Part shown: one piece after another, positions 1 through 16,500 of the stretch
Numbering within the stretch: position 1 is the first letter of the stretch
How the letters are laid out: every line of letters begins with the position of its first letter
Source of the DNA: Hydractinia symbiolongicarpus
Lineage: Eukaryota > Cnidaria > Hydrozoa > Anthoathecata > Hydractiniidae
Direction: 5' to 3'
DNA length: 64,000 nt
Assembly: GCF_029227915.1 (NCBI RefSeq)
Contig: NC_079887.1
Span: 6,820,001-6,884,000, forward strand
Position numbers and translations under genes: made by a program
The notes under the pieces: generated by a model
Database searches by the model: none
What the model was told of the DNA's origin: nothing
What the model saw: only the letters and a program-made list of their open reading frames with translations

Positions 1-52
1 GTAATTTCAGTTATTTGAACTATTATAAAGTAATTACAATACGTGATTTCAG

Positions 53-5409
<5,357 letters not shown>

Positions 5410-5945
5410 CAAGAAATAATTTTGGAATGTTTTCGTATGTATATTAGATGATAATTTAATTTTTTTTATAATCACTTTTCAAACCAAAAATGGAATGTCG
5501 CCTAAAAACATTGACCGGATGAAATTTTCGCGAAATTCCGATATCCTTACATATACTTTCTTCGTGAAACTGAATAACAACGTGATTGGTTGATTTTCTG
5601 CTGATTTTGCATAATTATTATACATCTACTTTCCATTGGCTGTGGATATAATATTTGGAAGAGTTTTGTAGCACTGTTTCTTCCTGTTGGCTGTTGGTGG
5701 TGAAAAGAACTAATTAACCGAATTGAATGTTCGAATGAATAATGGAACGAAGAGAAATCATTGTACTGCTTATTTGTGTGTATTGTTCTCCTAGTTAGCT
5801 ACTTCTATATAATGTAAATTTTCAAATTGTTAGTTTTCTGAATATAACGGAATATGCCTTTATTTTTTGTTGGTGTGTGTTTGTCCTAGTTCTTATAACT
5901 TTTCAATATTAATTCATTTAAAAATAATTTCGATATTTTCTTTGT

Positions 5946-5968
5946 AATAAAAATTGTCCCCTAATAAA
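5946..5968 (+). terminator. Clathrin polyadenylation signals
   Basis: Two AATAAA hexamers at 5946-5951 and 5963-5968, about 540 bases after the clathrin stop codon. They are the first good signals in the AT-rich 3' untranslated region and probably end the transcript near 5980-5990. Confidence 0.6.
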
Positions 5969-5989
5969 GCAGACTTCGGCGTTTCATGA

Positions 5990-8461
5990 ACGTAACCTTT
6001 TAATGCAACAGGAAACAGCTTTTACAGTAAAAATAGTTTTCTTTTTGTGAGTTCATCAAACATGGTGTTTTCTTTCGTGATTAGCTGTGTATGTCTTGTA
6101 GATCGTGAGTTTTCTTTGTACAAAAAAGATATAATGACAACATCAGTGTTTTTTTTTTCGTTATGTAGTCCGGTACTTGAGTGTTCCAAAAAGTTTCGTT
6201 GTGCCTACATGAGGTTTTCACTTTTCTTGTTAAACCTTTCGCTGCGGTAAATTATGTGAAAACAATTGCGCATGTGCGCATAGTCTGAGATGGAAATGAA
6301 ATTTTAAAGGCTTAGAAGAAGCGATACTTTAATTGGACTTTGTATGATGAAAATTAAAACTATCAAATATTCCAAGAAAATGCTGGTCAAAATTTTAACA
6401 GTTGATACTCCTATTTTGGTGTGGTGTTTTAAATAAGTTTCGGATGCTATTTGTGATTTGTTTTTAAGTTTACCCATGTCCAGAAAATGCCGCCTAGGGG
6501 GAGTTTTATTTGCTGGAGAAAAGTCTCTAATAACTGATTGGCTAACATACCTGCTTTTAAATGGTCAGGATGATAAAAAAATCAGTTCTTAAATTTTCTC
6601 CAACTCAAACTACTTCGATCATTATTGGCACAAAATAATTGTGGCTGGTGTCGCTAACCTTTTTATCAGGTCTCATGTTAACCTTGAAAGAAATAGAAGG
6701 TTGTGCACCTACGCAAAATTTTGATTCTTTTTTTTAAAAAGGATTAGTAGATAATAAGTTGTTCTGCGTGGTAAAAATAATAGAGAAAAGCGCAACCTCG
6801 TCCCCAGGGAAGGCAAAATGCCCTGGGAACGAGGTTGAGAAAAGCGCGCCTATTTTTGTTATAAGCAGTATGTCCATTGAGATGTACGTCATGCGCTTTA
6901 CTGGCATGCGGACAATTTTTTAGTCACTAAAACGAAAATTACTTCTCGTTATATAAAAGTTTTTTGTCATTTTCTTTATTTTTGCAAGTTGCATGCAATG
7001 GCTCCTATTATTAAGGCTCATTTCCATTCAACTGTTTTTCCTCTATATAGAGGAAGAAGCTCGTAAGCGTTTTCATTATTGCGTGCGCTTTGACAAAACA
7101 ATAAATCGTAAGTTTTTTGCGCTATAGCGGAAAATGTAGTAGAATGGAAAGGTAACTTTATTTTGATTACTGAGTAGCCGAAGGTCCCTCTGCGTCTCCT
7201 TGATAAGGAACAATTTGAGTATGGATTTCTGGTCTGTCAATTATAATGTTGCAAATAGGCAAGGATATGCATAAGTGAATATGCCATACACGCCTATCTC
7301 TGACTCGTCATGGCACAATTATATAGAAACTATTTTGCACTCATGGCGGAAGACTAGCTACTAACAATGCTTTAAGCCGTGATATTGGATTTTAAAACAA
7401 AATTAAGTTGCTACAGAATTACTCATCTTTGAAATCGTCTGTCAAGTTGTAAATAATAGGCCAACAATTCCCGCGGTTAGCTCTTTCTTAGGCACGGCAA
7501 GGCTTAGATCCAAAAAGATTAACTTTTCAGTCTGCTAATCCAACCTAGGAGAACAGAGATCTTAAAGTCCCAGGAGGTCATGATAATAATATATTGATGA
7601 CGACACAGCTTAATACCCCGGTCTCTTCTGAACACAGTTTCTGACGGTTACTACAGGCTTTTTTTACTAATCTTATCCGATTAACACTTGTAATTATTTC
7701 GTGACTTGTTTACATAATTTTTTGTCTTGTTTACAAAACCTTTTCTGTAGTAAAGCTAAAGTCAATTTGATTTCATTAAAGTCAACTTGTAACTTAGTGC
7801 TCTGTCTACTTTATCACCGAGTAACTTCTACAAGGGCGTTGGTACAAAGTTTATAAAAGCTCAACTTGTCTGGGGTTAAACTTGACATTTCGACTTGTGT
7901 GAGAGAAAACAAATGAATATTTCATATTATAAGCAATTTTGTTCGAAGGTTTGTTATATTGTTAACATATATGGAGGTATCTACAGGAGCATGGGTAGAA
8001 ACTTGATGTACAAGCAAATGTTTCAGAGATGTTGTAAACTGGTTTGTGTTTTTGTATGGAGAGGTAAATTCAGCAATCGTTGCAAAGAATTGATATTATA
8101 AATAAATATATATTTGTTGGTGTCTATGTGACAAAGAGAATTTACTGTTTCTTCATCTTTTTATGAAAAAGGTTGAGTTCTTCGTGTTTAGTTTTCCTAG
8201 AAATGTAATTAGTAGAGTTAGGGAATAACTGTGTTAAAAATTTTAGGCCTGAGCATGTCGTTAAAGAATAAATAGTCTTTTTCCCTTCAAAATATATAGT
8301 ATGATAATAACCTGTTTTGTTACCTACGAAGTTATGGCGTCACACATAAAGTTGAAGCATGAATAAGCAACAGAGAGTAGACGCCGCGCTTCGCTAACAA
8401 TGTATTAAAATTCACTTACAAACATTAGCAGAAACATTAACTTTCAAATTTTTCCTATTTA
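5990..8461. other. Intergenic region, no convincing gene
   Basis: No ORF here has homology I recognise, and there are no paired splice signals joining longer coding stretches. The region holds the palindromic insertion at 6783-6847 and a 14-bp palindrome CCTCTATATAGAGG near 7039. A likely splice acceptor (CCTATTTAG) at 8452-8461 just before the next gene suggests that an untranslated first exon of that gene lies somewhere upstream. Confidence 0.5.
6783..6847. mobile_element. Short palindromic element with 11-bp target duplication (copy 1)
   Basis: A 43-bp core at 6794-6836 begins AACCTCGTCCCCAGGG and ends CCCTGGGAACGAGGTT, a near-perfect inverted repeat with one mismatch around a ~10-base loop. 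It is flanked on both sides by the identical 11-mer GAGAAAAGCGC (6783-6793 and 6837-6847), which looks like a target-site duplication. A longer relative sits at 18740-18824. It is too short to encode anything, so it must have been mobilised by another element's machinery. Confidence 0.7.
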
Positions 8462-8481
8462 GAAAATATATAAAAATAGAA

Positions 8482-10639
8482 ATGAATTATAGGACAATTG
8501 CATTTACGAATTTGATCATAATCTTTGTATCTGCGGTAATTCTTACAGTAGCCATAGCAACACATACTTGGGTGATCGGGGATGGAGATATGAATCTCGG
8601 CCAATACATGTTTGGTTTAACTCGCACAAATAGATCATCACCAGGCCTCGCAACATTTGTTGATATATTTAAAGGAGTCACAGTAAGTCAGAAGTTTCGG
8701 TACGGTCTTCAGAAAGTCTGTCATGAGACGATATTTTCAAGCACTACATTACGTGAGCCCGCAGCGCTGACAGACAAGCTTGTCCAAAATATCAATCAAT
8801 GCGAGAACATCAAAGATATCATTTTTTCATCTCAACAATTGAAAAACAAGTTTAAATGTAAGTCTTTATTTTCGTAAGTGACAAATAAACGCCTCGAGGT
8901 GCATTTGTAACTTTTCACCATGACTCTAAAGCCATTTTTCGGCTGTTTCGGTTAGTCAATAAAGAACGCTTATTAAATTTTGCAAGAGGTAAAAAGAAGA
9001 CTAATTATTTTTCTCCTATTTTTCACTTTTGGACTAAACATAATAACGACAGATACTCCTCGAAAATTATTTAACGATCAGGCTCAGTCCGCTAATTAGG
9101 CGATTCTCTAAATCAGAAATAATTTGTACTAACTAAACGCTCTGACGACTCTCTCTGATTAAGCTCTCAGTTGTTTTAACACCATAAGTTTCTTAAACGC
9201 CTATTTTAATGACTTTTCACCTAATTGAGTGATGCAAGCCTTTTACGCTTTGGAGATGGAAGAAAAGAAATAACGTAATGCCTTTATTAGCCATCCTTTC
9301 GCTTAGTGTCCCTGTGCTGATTGAAAAGAATTTGCTGTGACTACACTATCACCGCTATATTACTAAACGCCCTCCGCCACATATATTTGGAATTGAGAGC
9401 ATTTACAAGGCGCTGAATTAAGATGTGATTGGAAACAAACAAAACAATCAAACAAAATTACTAAGCATAACACATAGACGACGTACTAATGTGTTCAAAA
9501 TGTTACCTCAATCTTGCTTGCTAAAAGTCTGTATTTGTTGTGCATCAGTTGTTGTGCAATTTTGTTTGCATCGGTTGTAGTGCATAAGATGTTGTATATA
9601 ACATGCTGTGCAATAGTTTTTGCACAACATGTGCTTCTACAAGAATCGTAACGACAGTTGTTGTGCAATTGTCATTTTAATGCAAACCAATCTTAATTCC
9701 GTGTTATCCAACCTCCAGTTAAGTTTTTTATTATTAAACCAGGAAACATGGACGATGCAAAAATTCGCTTTGGGCTTTCAGCTGCTTTATAAAATTATGT
9801 AATTATTTTCTTTTTTAGATTTCAAAGCAATCTACGTACTGATAATTGTGGCAATTGTATGCAATATATTGTCTTTTATAACTGCGATTTTTAAATCGCC
9901 TTTTTTAAAGATTCCTTACTCAAAATTGATTGTGCTTCTCACTACTATTCTTTGCTTCATAGCAGGTACGTAAACTAATCGAGTTAACATTCTTTTACAA
10001 GCCTAGCCGGGAAACCGTCCAATCACCCGGCTATCGCTTGTTACAATTTCTGAAAAAAAATTAAAAAAAAAAAATTAGTAATTTAGGCCTGTACTATATA
10101 CTGGTTCACCCGTCAGCATATTGTATTTTTTTTCGGGATGAGGGGAAAAGGGATGGGGGGGGGGGGGGGGTTGAGAGTGGTTTAAGAGGACTCGAAACAT
10201 CTTTACTGTGATTGATTCTCATCTTTTTACAAGTTGTAAGTTGAATTTAATTTAGGATTCTGATTGATTCTCATTACTGTTTTTAGCTTCTTGTAATATG
10301 GCTGGAATTGTGTTGTTACTTCGACAACAGGACGACGTCAGGGATTACCTTAAAATTCAGGACGCCGGAAATACTGAATCAAACGATGCAATGACGCGAA
10401 ATATTTTACGTTCATTCGACTTTACATTTCTTTGGTCAAACGGATATTCATTTCGTCTCGCCTGTTCAAGCCAAGCATTATTATGGTTTGCGATATTGCA
10501 GAACGGATTAGAGTATATTCTACGTCGCAAAGAAGATGTTAGCGGTAAAAAGGACACGTTGGTGGAGAATGCTGAAATAAGTACAATTGATCAAAATGGT
10601 AACCAACTAAAAAATAAATTATTAAATCGTGGTCCGTGA
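8482..10639 (+). CDS. Four-pass membrane protein, claudin/PMP22/clarin-like
   Basis: Three exons, 8482-8857, 9819-9965 and 10287-10639, join in phase (876 nt, 291 aa). Hydrophobic segments lie near residues 6-27, 126-148, 160-185 and 228-250, giving four membrane spans with both ends inside. The first extracellular loop is long (about 100 residues), carries a Trp soon after TM1 (ATHTWVIGDGD), an N-glycosylation sequon (NRSS) and two Cys (VCHETI, NQCENI). That layout is known for the claudin/PMP22/EMP/clarin superfamily, but the canonical claudin W-GLW-C-C motif is not intact, so subfamily assignment is open. The C-terminal tail (about 40 residues, Lys/Asn-rich) is probably cytosolic and lacks a clear PDZ-binding end. 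A likely acceptor at 8460-8461 implies an upstream untranslated exon. Role inferred only as a membrane or junction protein. Confidence 0.72.
10155..10170 (+). repeat. Poly-G run, 16 bases
   Basis: Sixteen consecutive G within intron 2 of the four-pass membrane protein gene. It is rare in such an AT-rich region; an 18-base C run occurs at 34209-34226. Confidence 0.9.
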
Positions 10640-13428
10640 GACCACTGAAGTAATTTATTTTTAAAAAAAGATATTTTAAGGTCTAAATCGTCGTGTTACT
10701 GTGCTACTATGACTTCTAACGAACATACCCGCTAAAAGGGTCTACGCACCCTCATAACACTTTGGGCGTTGCTAGGTAACTCAAATAACAAATAGTGACG
10801 CATCAGTTCTTTTACTTTCGTAAATTTGGTTTTAAAAAGGGGGATACTTAAAAGGGGCGTATACGGAGGGCGTAAAAGAGGTTCTTCTAAAAAGGGCGAA
10901 ATAGAGTGGTGCATACCTGTTACAATAAGTTACAACTTTGTAATTGAACAAGCTATGTGGTTTAACCAACGATAGAGGCTTGTAAATTACGAGAAAGTGT
11001 ATTTCATATGTAATAAAGAAAATTCTTTGCTTAAAACATCAGTATTCGTCTTTGAAGTCGACAAAGATATCTTGAAAATAGGCTTGAAAATATCACCATC
11101 TACACCATCAATCTCCTCACTAGACAGTCCAATGTTGGAAACAATGTTATCAATGCGTGTACTGTGTTCTGAGTGCATACATTAGGTATACACCTGCATT
11201 GCTCACCCAATTTTCCCTACATAGCATTTTTTTGACCCGTAGCTCTGGCAAAGATACTTGCTAAACATATCTGCGTCGTGGACCTCAAACTCATAACCAC
11301 AGTCACGCGTCACCTTTCTAAAACAATTTTTTTAAAGATTTTTTATGTGTTTTGATGTTGCAATTCGTAATAAACTGATTTCTCCAGCTTTAAATTTCGC
11401 AGTTGACTTCCAACACCCATTTTTCATGTCATTTTAATTTCCCATTTTTGAAGACACAAACGCAAAACCCCAAAATTTTCATGAAATGAAATAGGTATTA
11501 TTGCTCAAGAAATGGAGAGGTTGCCATTTTCAATATATATCCCTAGCAGTTTAACCTCTTTACAGTCAAATAGATCGTTGCTTATTTACTATTACATATG
11601 ATTTTCCCGTATTTGATTTGCTCATTTGAACAACATTCACAGCACCCAGCAGTCAGTGGGCTCACGTTATTTGGTTAAATCCATTTTTTTTTTGGAAACG
11701 TGGTGATTACTGCTGACCTCAGCACAACCATTTCCCCTAACTTTTTCGACCTGCAGGGGCCTCGGCGTAAACTAATTTGCTGTGCGGGTGCGCTAGAGAA
11801 TACCACTGAAAATTTTTAACGCTGTTCACCTGATTTACGTGGGCGCAAAAGACTGCAGAAATTGACCATTTGACCCTATTTAGTAGTGCTTGAAAAATGT
11901 CAAAACAACTGCCTTTGCTTTATTAATCTTGTCCACGATTGTAGGTAAAGACAAGGTGTTTATAGTTTTTTAATTTTATATATAAAAATATATGTAAGTG
12001 ACTTAATATTTGTCAGCCTGTTGTATAAAGTATGTTATTGCGCCATTACAATAGCTGACATCGTTATTCCAGAAATATAACATTAAATAATTATTTGTAT
12101 ATTGAAATGCAGAGTTGCAGGGCATTTGACATTGTCGTGCATCAATCAAGAAGTGTCAATAATATGTGTCTTTCACACCTTTGTCTATGATAAATAACCT
12201 TTTTACAACAACATGATCTTTTTACGAAACTGTAACAATATATTTCTGCCAACAGAGAACAATGATATTTTTAAAGTTCCAAATGTAGGCCCTGGCTTTA
12301 TATCTGATCAGCCTAGATTCAACTGTATTTGTAATTTTAATTTTCGGATTTACTTTTTCATCAATCTGTCGATAATAAAGTGTAGGGACCATATTTTTGT
12401 GTGACGCAGAAGGACCACTAAGCGCCCTTCCTCTTCTTCTCCCCCAGTGTCTACCGCCCTGTTTCACTTCAGCAATTTCAATGATCTTAAAGTTCAATGT
12501 GCACAGTACGAGGTTGTTAACACTGCCTTTAATATTTCAATCGAAAGACAAGTTCAAGTTCCAGTTTTTAAGCAATACAAATACTTCGACGTTCAATTTT
12601 AAAACATGGAAAATTTTTGCAAACGTCGGGATAGATAATAACCGGAAGACGCAGATTGTTTATGACAGTTTTCTACTCCGGGAGTTCTTTGGACGGTTGT
12701 TGCTATAGTTACATGAGGCTTTCAATAAAGTACATGATTGTTTAATAAGTAACACCTTTCATTTTGACGTGTGTTACTAACAACTTTATGGAAAAAAAGG
12801 TTATTAATCTCTCACCAACTCACATGAATTATTATGTGTAAAACATGTGTGCGTTGCAAAGTTTATTGTCATAAATTCGCAAACCAATAAATGCACGTGA
12901 ACACCACGTGTTTTTTAAAGCAATGAAATGTTTTATTTGGCTGCTTTAATCGTATGCAGTTTGACATTACTGCTTTTTCTGATACAGAAAAGGCAGTTAA
13001 TTCTTACAACTTCACTTTCCTAACTAATTTCGACTTCTAAAATAAGGATTAGTCGAAACTTATTTTCGTTTATTTTTTAAGGCACGATGCTAATTTAATT
13101 TTTATGCAGTACGTAGAAAAACCTGGTATGCGTTCAACAAGTCTTGATATAAACGTTACTGAAATGTTCAAAAATTATATCAACATAAATTTTTTGACTC
13201 GCATGTCACTCAATCATTTCTACACTTACTAAATATAATATCATAATCCCCTTTTTATTTATATTCATATAAATATTTGTTCATCTTATATTAAATTACA
13301 TAAATTTATCACAGATATACAAATATCTACTTTGAAAGCTAACGACACCAGACAAAACATTGCTGAGAAGATCATCATATTTTATTGATAAAAGCTTAAC
13401 GACATCTCACTATTGTGTTAACTAATCG
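10640..13428. other. Intergenic region between four-pass protein and ShK gene
   Basis: The first AATAAA after the four-pass protein is at 11012-11017. Apart from the decayed coding fragment at 10999-11317 (minus strand), nothing here is supported as coding. The sequence is AT-rich with short A and T runs. Confidence 0.5.
10999..11317 (-). pseudogene. Decayed coding fragment, family unknown
   Basis: On the minus strand, about 106 codons read in one frame after an acceptor-like TTTTAG (11318-11323). The residues look protein-like: TRDCGYEFEVHDADMFSKYL, then CYVGKIG, then EHSTRIDNIVSNIGLSSEE and IDGVDGDIFKPIFKIS. Two in-frame stops (TGA, then TAA a few codons later) interrupt it. Balanced amino-acid use across the stops suggests a formerly coding segment, perhaps from a mobile element or a lost gene. 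The alternative, two exons with a 38-base intron, is unlikely because the intron would be too short. I do not recognise the family. Confidence 0.35.
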
Positions 13429-13435
13429 TATAAAA
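13429..13435 (+). promoter_or_regulatory. TATA box of the ShK-protein gene
   Basis: TATAAAA in the context ATCGTATAAAAGCGCTG, 86 bases upstream of the proposed start codon. The spacing fits a transcription start about 30 bases downstream and a short leader. Confidence 0.5.
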
Positions 13436-13520
13436 GCGCTGTGTTTGTTAGCACAAGCTCAGAAAGCGAGGCTTCGTTCGAACATACTGTGTAAACTTTA
13501 TATACATTACAAAATTCAGA

Positions 13521-16500
13521 ATGAGAATGACAAACGGAAGTATGCTGACCATTTTATTAATATGCACAGCTGTTTCTGCAACAAGTTGGACGAATAAAGA
13601 GAAAGAAAGAAACTATAGAGGTACGACGAAGTCAAGTTATTTGTTTTTAAGCTTCTTCTTTCCGGTGTATTTTCCGGTCACCTAAAGACGTCCGCTTCAT
13701 TATTAACTATCCGTACATACTTTTATTTCGTAATCTTATCAGAATCCTCTATTAAGAGGTTCTATACTTTGTTATGAAATTCTTGTCTCATGCTGATTGT
13801 GTTTCCAAGTTGTTGAAACACCATGCAGGTTTAAAATTGTTGTTGAAAAGGGAGACATACTATTTCTTAAGACTATATCCTAATTTTTCAAATAATATCT
13901 GCTTATTACAAATTCGTTCTTTGTCTCTGTCTTCATCAGGCCGACGAGGTTAGAAATAAGGCTGGGATTTATTTTACACGAACTAGTAACGTACCCGCCT
14001 TCTTCTATGTGGAATATACTACAGTTCTAACCTGGTTTACATTAGCCCTTTTTACTAAGTCTCAAAATCAACTCAACTTTGCAATATTCACGCAAATGAG
14101 AGGCGGAATATTGATGTAAAACATGTACTTGTGTTTCTTAATTTTGTTAATAGTTATAGTTGAAACGCGTAAAACATAACATTGATGTGTTTACATTAAA
14201 ACACAAAGTTTAACTTTTACACATCTGTCTTTTCGATGGTTTGTAAATATAAAACGTCTAAAATGGCGTGATACCAATTACTATTTTGAGACTAAATAGT
14301 ATTTTGTATAAATAATTAAGACTTTGTAAATACACCTATGGGAAATACGTTTCCAGCTTCTTCTTGGCGGTAAGAAAAAATTATGTAAGCTTAATTTATT
14401 TCGACTTCAATCTAAGGTCACACTTACCAAAATTATTTCCGTGGTCACACGTGCTATACCACAGCTGATTTATAAGACCATAAAAAACCAGCTAAACTTT
14501 CTTCAAGAAATCAAATTTTTAATTGACCGCCTGCCTAACTTGTGCACATTAGAAACTTAAAAACTGGGCTCAAAGTTAGTCGTGATTTATCTGTGTAGAG
14601 AAAATCTAATTTGCATGATACCCTCTAAAAGATTACGACATGTTTGATCTTAATCAAATTACTTAAAAAAAGGTTCTTTAATCCTGCAAGTTTTTTCATT
14701 TTAGCGAAAAGATAAGCGCTAAATCTTTTGGAGATAAAAAGTATTATCGGGAAAGTAATTACAAAGCCGCCCCCCTCTTGAATACAAAATATACAAGTCT
14801 GCGCGTTATAAATGTTTTATGTCGAAGACAGGCTATGTTTGGACGCGATTATTCTAACGGCGCTAAACTGGATGTCAAGCAGAGTCGTTTTTTCAGTGTT
14901 ACCGTTTTAGGCCAACAATGTCGTCAGCAAAAAATATTTGTTTACTTTCGTTTTATTTATTTATATACCTTAAAGAGTATTAACAAATTTTAAAGAAACC
15001 ATTTTCGTTATGCAATCGGAAACCATCCCTCCCTTGTAACCTGAGAGGGTATCACTTTCAATTCAGATGATACATATATCTGAAGATACAGTTCTAAAAA
15101 TGAAGGATGATAGATATGATAATGTATGATAAGTTTTTTTGATTTTTGTGTGTATTATCAACAGCTGTAATACAATTATTTTCAGTCTCTAAATTCTTTC
15201 GCTTTTTATTTTAATTTTAAATTCTTCATAAAATGTCAACATTAAAATGTGAGTTTCAGCACTTTCTACAACGCTCAGAATTCAGCTGAATTTGCAAGAA
15301 AATGATCGAAATTTTCACTGAAATCACACCAGGTAGTTATAATGTCAACAAATATGGAATTTGTGATAAGATTCACAACATTAATCGAGTTTAAGAAGGT
15401 GATTACAAGTTCTAATGTCATCATAATGTCAATATTTTGATTTGACTATGTAAAAATAAGCTTTTTATCCCACGTGGATGTTTTGAAGTGAATATTTTAG
15501 TAAAACAATGTGAGCTACCTGGTCTTTTGTTTAAAAGGGATATCGAAAGCTGTAATATTAGATACAACTAGTTTTTGCTTCTTGTATTGGAAATCTTCGA
15601 AGCAATAGAATGGAAAAAACACATGTTTATATAAAGAGACCAGGTGTTTTGTGGTCAAGAGAGCGGGTGTTTTGTGGTCAAAAGGGCGGGTGTTTTGTGG
15701 TCAAAAGAGCGGGTGTTTTGTGGTTAAAAGAGCGGGTGTTTTGTGGTTAAAAGAGCGGGTGTTTGGTCGTTAAGAGAGCGGGTGTTTTGTCGTCAAGAGG
15801 GCATTTATGAGTATTATAGCCAGGTGAAAACTAATGCAGAGTAAAAATCTCTTATTCCAAATTTGCAGCTTTTTTTATGAATTTATTTAATTTCGAGATT
15901 TTTTTGTAATTAAAATACGTACTTTTTCAACCAAGATTTATACTTTATCAGCTTCAGCTTAAAATTAGGAAAAAAATAATTAAAGAAAGATATTTTCCTT
16001 CAGTTTGTTTCCATCTAAAAACATAAAAAGCATAAAGTTTGTTTATGTCATCCTGTGTTCTTATAATTGGAAGGAAGGAGGAGCCATTTTGAAAAATCTA
16101 ACATGATAAACATTATTATTTATGTAGGATATGTCTCTCGCTTACAAAGGATTCGGGCGAGACAATGAGTCAGAAAGAAAACAAACGTTTGTACACTTTT
16201 TTATTGTACGATCAATGTTCTTTTGTTTCTGTTGTCAGCATAGTTATTTTGCGCTGAATTTGAATACTGAAATAAGTCTTGCCTTGGCACATCTTTTTTA
16301 TTCATTAAAAACCTAATGAAAAAAAAAAATCAGGACCAATGTACATACTAGTCAAACAATAACAACAACATCAACAAATCAAGCATAACATGTTTATGTT
16401 AGCAGCAAAGGAGAGAATTTGATAGAATTGATGAACTTGGAATCTGATCCGGTTTATCCCGATAATCCGGCGGAAATTAAATTAAATGTTTTTTTAGTTC

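Noticed and set aside
12222-12497. 91-codon minus-strand open frame (GGRHWGRRRGRALSGPSAS)
   Set aside because: Low-complexity basic stretch with no splice context or recognisable family; probably part of a repeat.
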